Below, piece after piece: positions 24,018 to 31,266 of a stretch of DNA of 39,126 bases. Origin of the DNA: Lachnospiraceae bacterium (GTDB lineage Bacteria; Bacillota; Clostridia; Lachnospirales; Lachnospiraceae); assembly GCA_021203145.1 (NCBI GenBank), contig JAJQBS010000105.1:1-39126 (forward strand), written 5' to 3'. The notes beneath the pieces are model-generated. The model had not been told where the DNA came from. It searched no databases and saw only the letters and a program-made list of their open reading frames with translations. Numbering within the stretch: the first letter of the stretch is position 1; every line of letters begins with the position of its first letter. Position numbers and translations under genes: made by a program.

Positions 24018-25985
24018 TTATACCCCTCCTCTGCCGCCCGCCATCTGGCCGCCAAAGCCCCCGACATTTCCATAGCTGCCATACCCGCCGCTGCTGCCGG
24101 ACAGGGTATAGCTCCCGGCCACGGATGTGAGCGTGACCTCGGTCGTGTCGCCGTCTATGGTAACCTGATAGGTGCCGCCCTCTTCCAGCTCCGGCGAGCT
24201 GAAGATAACGGAGGAAAATGTCCGCTCCGATGTATGTTCGAATAGGACGTATCCATCCTCGCCGCTGATTGTGATGGTGCTGCCCACCGCGTAATTTGCA
24301 GAAAGGGTGAGCATAAACGAATACTGCTCTGAGCTGCTCGAAAAGGTCTCCGCCATGCCGGATGAGCCGATCGCGAGTACTGTGCCGCCGCTGATCGTGC
24401 AGACGCCGCCGTTTTCGGAGCCGGAATCAATTGCACCGTTCATGCTGTCAGAGGGGTCGTCCACCACAATCGTGCCGTCCTCGATCGTCAGATTACCGTT
24501 GGAATCCAGGCCGTCGCCCTGGGCGTTGATCCAGAGCGTGCCGCCTGTGATCAGCAGAAGCGGCATCTCTTCTGTGTCGCTCTGACTTTCATCTGAAGTA
24601 TCCTGGCCCGTCACCTGACCCATTCCCATGCCCCAGCCCCAGCTGCTGCTGCCGCCGTTGGCATTGATGCCATCGTCTGACGCAGTCACGGAAATATCGC
24701 CGCCGGATATCGTGATCTGATTTGCCTCCAGCCCTTCAACGGACTGCGTGACGGTAATACTGCCATCTGACACGGTCAGCTCTGTATCCGCATGGACGCC
24801 GTCATCGCCCGTGGAAACCGTAATACTGCCGCCGGATATCCTCATCGTTCCATTCGAATGCAGGGCGTCATCATAAGCGTCCACGGAAATCGTGCCTCCA
24901 GATATGGAAAGCTCGCTGCCGGCTTTGATGCCCTTGGTGCTCTCCAAGTCCTCGTCCTCCATATCCCAGCCTTCAAAAAAACCGTTAAAACCCCATCCGT
25001 CCGAAGACGCGACGGCGGTATCTCCGCTCCCGCCCCCGGCTGTAATCCGAATTTCCCCATCAGAAATCGTCAGCACCGTCTCCGCCTGGATCCCGTCGCC
25101 TCCACTCTCGATCTGGATCTCGCCGCCGCTGATCTCAATTACGCCATATCCCTCGCCGGTCGTATCGTCAGATTTGATCCCGTCCCCGCCGGAGGTCACC
25201 ACAATCGATCCGCCCAGGATCGTTACGGAATCCTTTCCCTTGATCCCATTGTTTACAGCGTCCACAGTAATCGTCCCGCTCTCAATCGTGAGATTATTCG
25301 AAGTCTGAATCCCATTGTTAAGAAATCCTGTCGCCGTAAGCGAACCGCTTCCGCCGATCAGCAGGTCATCCTTCGCCCAGATTGCGCCGCCCTCGGCCGC
25401 ATCGTCCGTCTCTCCCTCTGAAGCCAGGCTCCCGGTGTCTTCTCCGCTCACGACCTGATTTTCCGTATCCTCGGCCAGATAAAGAACCGTCAGACCCGCG
25501 TTTTCCACATAAATGGCGGCTTCCTCCGTATTCGAAATCTCCGCCCCGGAAAGCAGAAGCACCACAACGTCATCGCCGTCCGCTTCAACATAAATTTGCC
25601 CATCCGTCAGGCTTCCCGTAATCTGATAGGTGCCGCCCGCACTGATCGTGACCACACTCCCGGACACACTCACGCCGCTGCCTCCGCCGGAAATAGTTGT
25701 ACCGTCAACCGAAAGTGTGATCTGCACTGCGTTAGCTGTGTCTATGTAGCTTTCCGCAGCTGCGGATTCTCCATCGCCGGATTCCGCATCTTCCGTATCA
25801 TTTTCCGACGCAATAGTCTCCAAAGCATTCTCCACGGCAGAAACCTCCAACGCTTCTTCCGCCGTCTCTCCGGTCTGTGAATATCCCATTGCAAATACCA
25901 GCGTCAAAAGCAGGACTATCACAATTTTTCCAGCGTTTTTTCCGTTTTTCGTTTTTTTCCACAAATTCTGCATTCTATCATCCAT
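24018..25985 (-). CDS. Cthe_2159-like secreted beta-helix carbohydrate-binding protein
   Basis: A 655-residue protein. The ATG at 25985 follows AGAGAGGGG; an upstream in-frame ATG has no ribosome binding site. Residues about 18-40 are a signal anchor. Beyond an acidic spacer lies a Cthe_2159-type domain made of many short turns of the form ISGGxIxVxxxxDGI. These give a right-handed parallel beta-helix with repeated Asp-Gly turns likely to bind Ca2+. The C-terminus is Gly-rich. The founding protein, Cthe_2159, binds polygalacturonate/cellulose. It is the last gene of a VTC-DUF4956 operon, an association known in other Firmicutes, where the VTC and DUF4956 proteins may support its export or modification (inference). 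Confidence 0.85.
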   Translation of the reverse strand: MDDRMQNLWKKTKNGKNAGKIVIVLLLTLVFAMGYSQTGETAEEALEVSAVENALETIASENDTEDAESGDGESAAAESYIDTANAVQITLSVDGTTISGGGSGVSVSGSVVTISAGGTYQITGSLTDGQIYVEADGDDVVVLLLSGAEISNTEEAAIYVENAGLTVLYLAEDTENQVVSGEDTGSLASEGETDDAAEGGAIWAKDDLLIGGSGSLTATGFLNNGIQTSNNLTIESGTITVDAVNNGIKGKDSVTILGGSIVVTSGGDGIKSDDTTGEGYGVIEISGGEIQIESGGDGIQAETVLTISDGEIRITAGGGSGDTAVASSDGWGFNGFFEGWDMEDEDLESTKGIKAGSELSISGGTISVDAYDDALHSNGTMRISGGSITVSTGDDGVHADTELTVSDGSITVTQSVEGLEANQITISGGDISVTASDDGINANGGSSSWGWGMGMGQVTGQDTSDESQSDTEEMPLLLITGGTLWINAQGDGLDSNGNLTIEDGTIVVDDPSDSMNGAIDSGSENGGVCTISGGTVLAIGSSGMAETFSSSSEQYSFMLTLSANYAVGSTITISGEDGYVLFEHTSERTFSSVIFSSPELEEGGTYQVTIDGDTTEVTLTSVAGSYTLSGSSGGYGSYGNVGGFGGQMAGGRGGV

Positions 25986-26110
25986 ACAAATCCCCTCTCT
26001 GCTCTCCCTTTTCGTTCTAAATCGGTGACACATTTCAGGCATAATCCATTATTTATCCGTACTCCCAACGCGAGTATGTACGAAGGGCGAGGCGAATCAA
26101 TTTTTCATCC

Positions 26111-26773
26111 TCAGAGCGTCTCCCTGTCACTAAAGTCCCCGATCACGATATTCAGGTTCCCATTCCGCGTCCGCAGCTCGTCGATAAACGCCTTCGGCAC
26201 CAGCTCTTTTGCAAACCGTGCCTGATAGGTCAGCTCGTAAAGCGTTCCCATATTCGTCGTCCGGATTTTCTCCAGAGTCACATCCACCTGATATTTCTGG
26301 AAAATATCGTCAAAAAGACCATCGTAATTAAAATTCTCCGGAATGGTGATTTTCAGCTGCTTCTCCGTTCTTGATGCCCCGCCGAAATCCAGCTGTGTGA
26401 GCAGCAGCGTCAATACCGCCACAAAGGCAAAAAACAAAAACGCCACGCCGACATACCCCATGCCGAGCGAAAGCCCTAGCGCCATCGTGGTAAAAATAGC
26501 CGCGATCTCCCGCGCCGTCCCCGGTACGCTCCGGAAACGGATCAGCGCAAAGGCTCCGGCCACCGCCACGCCGGTGCCGATATTTTCATTCACCATCATG
26601 ATAATCATGCAGACCGTCATAGGCAGCAGCGCCAGTGTCAGCGAAAAGCTCGCGCTGCTCCTGCTTTTAAACGAAAACACCAGGGCAGTCAGCACGCCCA
26701 GGACCATGGCCGTACCCAGGCAGATCAGCAGAGGCTGCAGCGTAATCGGACTCATCATAATACTGTCCAGCAT
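26111..26773 (-). CDS. DUF4956 membrane protein
   Basis: A 220-residue protein with four predicted transmembrane helices (residues about 10-140) and a C-terminal cytoplasmic alpha/beta domain of about 80 residues. The conserved 'GAFALIRFRSVPGTAREI' loop is the DUF4956 signature. AAGGAGG seven bases upstream fixes the ATG, which lies 19 bp inside the 3' end of the VTC gene, so the two are translationally coupled. The family habitually accompanies VTC-domain and CotH or Cthe_2159-type proteins. Function is unproven. Confidence 0.88.
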   Translation of the reverse strand: MLDSIMMSPITLQPLLICLGTAMVLGVLTALVFSFKSRSSASFSLTLALLPMTVCMIIMMVNENIGTGVAVAGAFALIRFRSVPGTAREIAAIFTTMALGLSLGMGYVGVAFLFFAFVAVLTLLLTQLDFGGASRTEKQLKITIPENFNYDGLFDDIFQKYQVDVTLEKIRTTNMGTLYELTYQARFAKELVPKAFIDELRTRNGNLNIVIGDFSDRETL

Positions 26774-27639
26774 GTTTTTTTCCTCCTTTTAATCGGACAG
26801 GGGAAGCTCTCTCGCCCTATCCGGGGTTCTCGGTTTGCTTCGCAAATCGGAACATACGCCGCGCGGGCCGGGGCGGCCTTGGGCGCAGCTTCCTTACCAG
26901 CACTGCGCATCATAAAGAATGTACCCTGACACATTTCCGCGCCGAGTGCAGCCGCAATATATTTCTTATAGCAGATCCCGTACTTCGAAAACGAGCTCGG
27001 GTAAATCCGGTTTTCACTCAACAAACGCGAAAGCCACAGCGGCATCGCCCGGGCAATCTTTACCTCCATCACGATCCGCTCCTCATCAAGCACCGGATCG
27101 CCCTCATCTCCATATGTCAAATCCAGATGCTTCTCTCTCCAGCGGATATTCCAGTCAAACGTAATCCGCAGCTCGTCCTTTTCTCTCCCCAGAAACGCCC
27201 GCCGGTCATAGGCAATAAACACCTTCGGCACCGGCCGGTAGCTGCGCATAAAATAATGAATTTCGCCCTGAATCTGCTCATCATGCGGCAGGTCCCTTTT
27301 TTCATCCAGAAACTCCTGGATTTCCCCGGGCCGCCCCTCTACTCTGCGCTTATAAACGATTCCCTGATACTTTTTCTTGATCTCCGCATATATGTAATCG
27401 TCATTTCCGGGTACCCCATAGCTCCGCAGCCGGAATTTTTCCTTATACACCGGCGCCTCAATCGACGCGCGAGCCAGCGCATAGGTCGGCGTATCATAAT
27501 AAACACTGCAGACCGTATGTAATCCATAGATTTCTTCATCCATCCGCTCTCGCAAAGCAGGCAGAATCGTTTTATACTGTTCCGGTGTCAAAAGAAATTT
27601 TTTCTCAAATCTCTGAAAAGAGTGTTGTATCTCCGCCAT
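26755..27639 (-). CDS. VTC-domain (polyphosphate polymerase-like) protein
   Basis: A 294-residue triphosphate-tunnel protein of the VTC family, related to the yeast vacuolar polyphosphate polymerase. Tunnel residues are recognisable: RFEKKFLL at the N-terminus, YYDTP, KFRLRSYG, EIKKKYQGIVYKRR, FIAYDRRAF, LRITFD, VMEVK and FSKYGICYKK. A GGGAGGTGA ribosome binding site precedes the ATG. The last 40 or so codons are atypical: residues about 263-283 are encoded by a dispersed palindromic repeat (26791-26850), so the natural C-terminus was probably replaced by repeat sequence. It heads the operon with DUF4956 and Cthe_2159-like genes. Whether bacterial members make polyphosphate is not settled. 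Confidence 0.88.
   Translation of the reverse strand: MAEIQHSFQRFEKKFLLTPEQYKTILPALRERMDEEIYGLHTVCSVYYDTPTYALARASIEAPVYKEKFRLRSYGVPGNDDYIYAEIKKKYQGIVYKRRVEGRPGEIQEFLDEKRDLPHDEQIQGEIHYFMRSYRPVPKVFIAYDRRAFLGREKDELRITFDWNIRWREKHLDLTYGDEGDPVLDEERIVMEVKIARAMPLWLSRLLSENRIYPSSFSKYGICYKKYIAAALGAEMCQGTFFMMRSAGKEAAPKAAPARAAYVPICEANREPRIGRESFPCPIKRRKKTCWTVL
26791..26850. repeat. Two-hairpin dispersed repeat, copy A
   Basis: Similar over its length to 36241-36294. It has a first hairpin (GGACAGGGG against CCCTATCC) and a second hairpin (CGGTTTGC-TTC-GCAAATCG) enclosed by GTTC/GAAC. It encodes the C-terminal tail of the VTC protein. Confidence 0.75.
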
Positions 27640-28026
27640 GGCAGATCACCTCCCATTGGCCCATCCGAAGCCGCATTTTCAGGTATTATTTTCGGGAAAA
27701 TTAATAATCAAAGATTCTTTTCAGAAAAACCTCCTTAAAAATCTTTTTACAGAGGTTTTTCGAAAGCATTTACATACGGAAGAATATAAAGAACATATGT
27801 AAGATTTCTGTAAAATATTTGTGAAAAGTATGTGAAAGTGTAGAACTAACGCAGAAAAAGCCCGCCGCGAGGAACGGCCTTTGAAGTACGATCGTTTTAC
27901 CTTTATTTGCAATTTCAATTCGTCACCTTGCGCACTGGCAGATCTACGTTACAGTAAATTTGCCTTTGCAATAAATTATATTGCATTTCTTTGAGATTAA
28001 TGCTGAGATTGATATATAAAAAGGAT
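27640..28026. other. Intergenic region between the VTC operon and the RNA gene
   Basis: No gene seen. It holds AAAACCTC/GAGGTTTT (about 27726-27762), a possible weak minus-strand promoter for the VTC gene (TTGATT-17-TAATAC around 27688-27716), and a perfect TGCAATA/TATTGCA inverted repeat (27967-27985) about 42 bp ahead of the next promoter's -35 box. Confidence 0.4.
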
Positions 28027-28055
28027 TTGACATTTTGCCCTTATGTACATATAAT
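28027..28055 (+). promoter_or_regulatory. Perfect consensus promoter of the structured RNA
   Basis: TTGACA (28027-28032), exactly 17 bp, then TATAAT (28050-28055). Transcription should start near 28062. It is one of the two strongest-looking promoters in the window. Confidence 0.88.
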
Positions 28056-28061
28056 ACAAAT

Positions 28062-28309
28062 AGAAACAGAAAATGTTTCTCGTGTAGCGGCACGTAAAAG
28101 CTGTACTGTGCCTGGGCAGGGTAAATGCCAGGACTGATTAGATATTCGGAAGGATATCGCGCCCACACCTGGGAGATACGGTGAGTCCGCGCCGGGGACT
28201 TTCATTTCCGGCGACTGAATGTGCATCCGGAAGGTTGCCGCGGCTGACAGCCAGCATAAAACCGCTGATGAAATTTTTAAGCCGGACGATTTTTATTGTC
28301 CGGCTTTTT
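28062..28309 (+). ncRNA. Structured RNA of unassigned class with its own terminator
   Basis: About 248 nt between a perfect promoter and a terminator, with no good coding frame of its own. Local hairpins in order are AGAAACA/TGTTTCT, GGCAC-GTA/TAC-GTGCC, a CTGG-GCA/TGCCAG stem, GATAT/ATATC around TCGGAAGG, CCCA/TGGG, and a GCCGGGGA/TTTCCGGC stem. A long-range AGCGG (28087) / CCGCT (28262) pairing could close the whole fold. Blocks in the second half (GGGA, GGTGA, TCCG, CGACTGAA, GGAAGG, AGCCAG) appear in the order of cobalamin-riboswitch motifs, but the match is loose and the 5' part does not fit. A raiA-type or other abundant clostridial ncRNA is an alternative. It could also be the leader of the following gene. 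Confidence 0.6.
28279..28309 (+). terminator. Rho-independent terminator of the structured RNA
   Basis: Arms AAGCCGGAC (28279-28287) and GTCCGGCTT (28298-28306) with a 10-nt loop, followed by T residues. It lies 38 bp ahead of the next start codon, so read-through could be regulated. Confidence 0.9.
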
Positions 28310-28347
28310 CTGTCTTAACTATACAGGAGATATCAAAAAGGATGGAA

Positions 28348-28962
28348 ATGAACCAGGATAGAATTGATATCGTAGATACAATAAAAAAAGCTTCTTTATT
28401 ATACAAAAATAATCTTGTCGGAAAACGTTTTATGTATGTTTTCGAGGATCGATACATAGAAGTAATCTACAAAGCAGAAAATTTCCGTCACCTGACTGGT
28501 GTGGATACAAAGCTTTCAGCACAGCAGTTTTACAAATATGCTGTTAGCGGAAAGCTGGAAGCCTCCCAGATCTGGTTCAGCCATGCGCATCCTTTTAAAC
28601 TATGCAAGCGGAAGGTACAGCATATTGGTGATATTGCTCAGCTTGCCAGCACGGAGTGTTTTCTACTCGAAGAAATACAGACAGATACGACTACCTATAA
28701 ATTTGGCACGACAGATTTAAATTTTACACTTTGCCTGAACAAGGAAACAGACTCACAGGGTGTAGAAAAAAGCGAATGTTTCGTTGTTCACTCCTTGCGT
28801 GATGGGGACTGCTTCTCAAAAAGCGGCGAGGCTTATGAGGTAACTCATATTTTTTCAAGACAGAATGACAAGAAAAAATATACCGATCTTTTGTATATGG
28901 ATGATACTTCCAGTCTGGAGTCTTTACCGCTCCAGATTAAGAATATGCTAGAGATAGAGTAA
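28348..28962 (+). CDS. PBECR4-like domain protein
   Basis: A 204-residue protein. AAGGA lies six bases before the ATG at 28348; an ATG at 28342 is also possible. The 'NFRHLTGVDTKLSAQQFYKY' segment, followed by a spaced GTTDLNFTLCL strand, fits the PBECR4 family. PBECR4 proteins are predicted RNase-like domains related to Barnase/EndoU/colicin E5-D/RelE nucleases, mostly of phage or toxin origin. I am moderately sure of the assignment and cannot identify catalytic residues. It stands alone after the structured RNA and its terminator. No antitoxin-like gene is adjacent. Confidence 0.6.
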   Translation: MNQDRIDIVDTIKKASLLYKNNLVGKRFMYVFEDRYIEVIYKAENFRHLTGVDTKLSAQQFYKYAVSGKLEASQIWFSHAHPFKLCKRKVQHIGDIAQLASTECFLLEEIQTDTTTYKFGTTDLNFTLCLNKETDSQGVEKSECFVVHSLRDGDCFSKSGEAYEVTHIFSRQNDKKKYTDLLYMDDTSSLESLPLQIKNMLEIE

Positions 28963-29151
28963 ACCATAAAACGCCATGACAGGAAAACCGCAGTATATCC
29001 CTTTTTACCCTTTTTTACACAGCCTATGACAAACTCTGATGAATTTTCAAAGTCCTGAAAACCCTTTGTTTCAGCGGCTTCCGGGACTTTGGCGAATGAC
29101 AATAGCCCTTGATAAATCTGTAGTTATATCCGTAAAAGATGTGTGAAAGGT

Positions 29152-29892
29152 TCATGTCTTATTTCCGGCAAACTGGGCCATGTAGAGGCCATAGTAGGCG
29201 CCCTGCTTTTCCAGCAGCTCCTTATGCGTCCCGGTCTCGACCACCCGGCCTTTGTCCATGACCACGATCACGTCCGCGTCCTGAATGGTGGAAAGGCGGT
29301 GCGCGATGATGAGGCTGGTGCGGTTTTTCATCAGCTTCACCAGCGCGTCCTGGATCCTCTGCTCGGTGTGGGTGTCCACGGAAGAGGTAGCCTCGTCCAG
29401 GATCAGGATCTTCGGGTCGGCGATGAGGGCGCGCGCGATGTTCAACAGCTGTCTCTGGCCGTGAGAAAGGCTGGCGCCGGCCTGCTTCAGGACGGTCTGA
29501 TAGCCTGCCTTCAGGCGGCGGATGAAATAAGCACAGTTGCTCGTCTCTGCAGCGTTTTTAAGGGCAGCGTCATCCGCATCCGGATTGCCGTAACGGATAT
29601 TGTTTTCGATCGTATCGGAAAAAAGCACCGTGTCCTGTAAAACGATGGCGGTGTTGTGACGCAGCCAGTCCCTTTTCAGATCCATGATATTTTTCCCGTC
29701 AATGAGAATTTCCCCCGAGTCGACCGGGTAAAAGCGCATCAGCAGATTCACGACTGTCGTCTTTCCGCTGCCCGTCGCGCCGACCAGGGCGATCTTCTGC
29801 CCGGATTTTACTTCCAGATTAAAATCATGCAGCACCTGCTTGCCGGGCAGGTAGGAAAAATCGACGTGGCGGAAGGAAATATTTCCCTCCAT
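29152..29892 (-). CDS. ABC exporter nucleotide-binding half (separated by TAG)
   Basis: A 246-residue ATPase domain of an ABC exporter. Walker A is GATGSGKTT, the signature is LSHGQRQLLNIARAL, Walker B is ILILDEATSSVD with the catalytic glutamate, and an H-loop follows in 'IAHRLSTI'. It is in the same frame as, and directly follows, the transmembrane half 29893-30996: a single TAG codon precedes its ATG, giving the sequence TAG-ATG. There is no good ribosome binding site, only GGAG about 12 bases upstream. Production would need read-through or reinitiation; otherwise the gene has a nonsense mutation. The LSHGQ signature is a known kind of deviation in heterodimeric exporters. Confidence 0.85.
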   Translation of the reverse strand: MEGNISFRHVDFSYLPGKQVLHDFNLEVKSGQKIALVGATGSGKTTVVNLLMRFYPVDSGEILIDGKNIMDLKRDWLRHNTAIVLQDTVLFSDTIENNIRYGNPDADDAALKNAAETSNCAYFIRRLKAGYQTVLKQAGASLSHGQRQLLNIARALIADPKILILDEATSSVDTHTEQRIQDALVKLMKNRTSLIIAHRLSTIQDADVIVVMDKGRVVETGTHKELLEKQGAYYGLYMAQFAGNKT

Positions 29893-30996
29893 CTATTCGA
29901 TGGTCTCCGTACCGCTGTTGTCCTCATCCGGCTGGTCCATCAGGTCGAAAACACGCTCCGCGCCGGCCACCGCGGTCTGCACGGAGCCGTAAAGCTGTGC
30001 GATCTCGTTGATCGGCCGCGAAAACTGTTTTGCGTAAATGATGAACGCAGAGATCACGCCGATGGTGATCATCCCATTCAGGGCAAAATATCCCCCGCAA
30101 GCGGCCACGATGACAAATCCGAGGCTGGAAATCGCGTTCATCAGCGGCCCCATGCTCCCGCCAAGGATTTCCGCGCGGATGCCTTCCTTTGTCAGGCGGT
30201 CAGAGAGTTCGATGAATTCCTCTTTGGTGCGCTCCTGCCGGTTGTAGGCGAGCACCGTGCGGTAGCCGGAGATCATTTCCTCTGAATGCCCGTTCAGCCA
30301 TCCGAGCGCATTGGCGCGTCTCCGATAAACGACGCGCATCTTTTTGGACATAAAGGTCGTTACCAACACCGTAAGGATCACTGTCACCATGGTGATCAGT
30401 GTCAGCTGCGGACAATACCAGAACATGATCGCTACGGTTCCGATAATCGTCAGCACACCTGAGATCAGGGAGCCAAGGCTCTGCGATACCGTGTTCGAAA
30501 TATTTTCGATATCATTCGTCATGCGGCTCATCACATCGCCGTTGGAGTGCTGGTCCAGATAAGCGATCGGCAGATGGTCAATCTTGCGAAACAGATCGTA
30601 GCGCATGTGGCGCACAATACTCTGGCTCAAACGCGCGGCAAGCAGCGTCTGCGCCAGGCTGAACAGGCTGTTGGCCACAAAAGTAATCAACAGTAAAATC
30701 AGCAGTATACGAAATTCCTGCCAGGAGCGTTCCGTGATCGCGTCGATCACCTGTCCCTGGAGCGAGGGTGCAATCAGCGAGGCAATGGTCACCGCCACGA
30801 CCGCGATGATCAGCCCGATCAGCAGATTTTTTGACTGAATAAAATAGCGCACCAGCCGCCCGAGGGTTTCCCCCATGTTTTTCGGTTTCTCCACCTGCTG
30901 CCCCATCGGCATGCGGCGGCGCAGATCCACCCTGGGCACAGATCCCGCAGCACCTGCATTTCCTGTATTTCCTGCGGTTCCATTATTTCCTGCCAT
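29893..30996 (-). CDS. ABC exporter transmembrane half (ends at in-frame TAG)
   Basis: A 367-residue ABC exporter membrane domain with six transmembrane helices, ending 'SGTETIE' then TAG exactly where family members continue into the ATPase domain. Family features are 'QGQVIDAITERSW' near helix 1 and 'RYDLFRKIDHLPIAYLDQHS' with 'GDVMSRMTNDIENIS' in coupling helix 1. The start at 30996 (MAGNNGTAG) is chosen for its GGGGG-rich ribosome binding site; residues 2-18 are a Gly/Asn/Ala repeat. It partners the ABC protein 31267-33327 in a MarR-controlled operon of the LmrCD/BmrCD/YheHI type, probably exporting drugs or peptides. The two reading frames together make one normal-length exporter. Confidence 0.88.
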   Translation of the reverse strand: MAGNNGTAGNTGNAGAAGSVPRVDLRRRMPMGQQVEKPKNMGETLGRLVRYFIQSKNLLIGLIIAVVAVTIASLIAPSLQGQVIDAITERSWQEFRILLILLLITFVANSLFSLAQTLLAARLSQSIVRHMRYDLFRKIDHLPIAYLDQHSNGDVMSRMTNDIENISNTVSQSLGSLISGVLTIIGTVAIMFWYCPQLTLITMVTVILTVLVTTFMSKKMRVVYRRRANALGWLNGHSEEMISGYRTVLAYNRQERTKEEFIELSDRLTKEGIRAEILGGSMGPLMNAISSLGFVIVAACGGYFALNGMITIGVISAFIIYAKQFSRPINEIAQLYGSVQTAVAGAERVFDLMDQPDEDNSGTETIE

Positions 30997-31021
30997 TATA
31001 CTGACACCCCCTTTCCCTTCC

Positions 31022-31199
31022 GGCAAAATATCTCTCTGCCGGACAAAATACCATTCCGACAAAATTTCTCTCCATCGGGCAAAATATTATTCCGGAAAAT
31101 TTTTCTCTGCCAGGCAAAATATTATTCCGACAAAAATTCTCTCCGCCGGGCAAAATGCCATTCCGACAAAATTTCTCTCTGCCGGGCAGAATGTCATCC
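31022..31199. repeat. 36-bp minisatellite between the two ABC genes
   Basis: Four near-complete tandem units (31042-31077, 31078-31113, 31114-31148, 31149-31184) with partial units on both sides (31022-31041, 31185-31199). Typical unit text is GGCAAAATNNCATTCCG followed by ACAAAATTTCTCTC. The units abut without unique spacers, so it is not a CRISPR array. Confidence 0.88.
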
Positions 31200-31266
31200 A
31201 TATATCTGCCAGCAAATCCCCTGTAAGGCATCACCGGCGATGACTGCCTCTTTCCACTTTCTGTCA

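Noticed and set aside
28062..28309. Firm call of a cobalamin riboswitch
   Set aside because: Several motifs occur in the right order, but the 5' half has extra stems and the key boxes are imperfect. The downstream gene is not B12-related.
29049..29095. Terminator of the ABC operon (AAAGTCC/GGACTTT)
   Set aside because: The stem is interrupted by a second small stem and there is no T-tract on the expected side, so it was not annotated.
29893..29895. TAG recoded genome-wide as a sense codon
   Set aside because: Other genes in the window, for example the Fic and pseudopilin-like genes, end in TAG, so general reassignment is unlikely.
31022..31199. Possible CRISPR array from 36-bp repeats
   Set aside because: Units are contiguous with no unique spacers and they vary internally, so this is a minisatellite. 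No cas genes are nearby.
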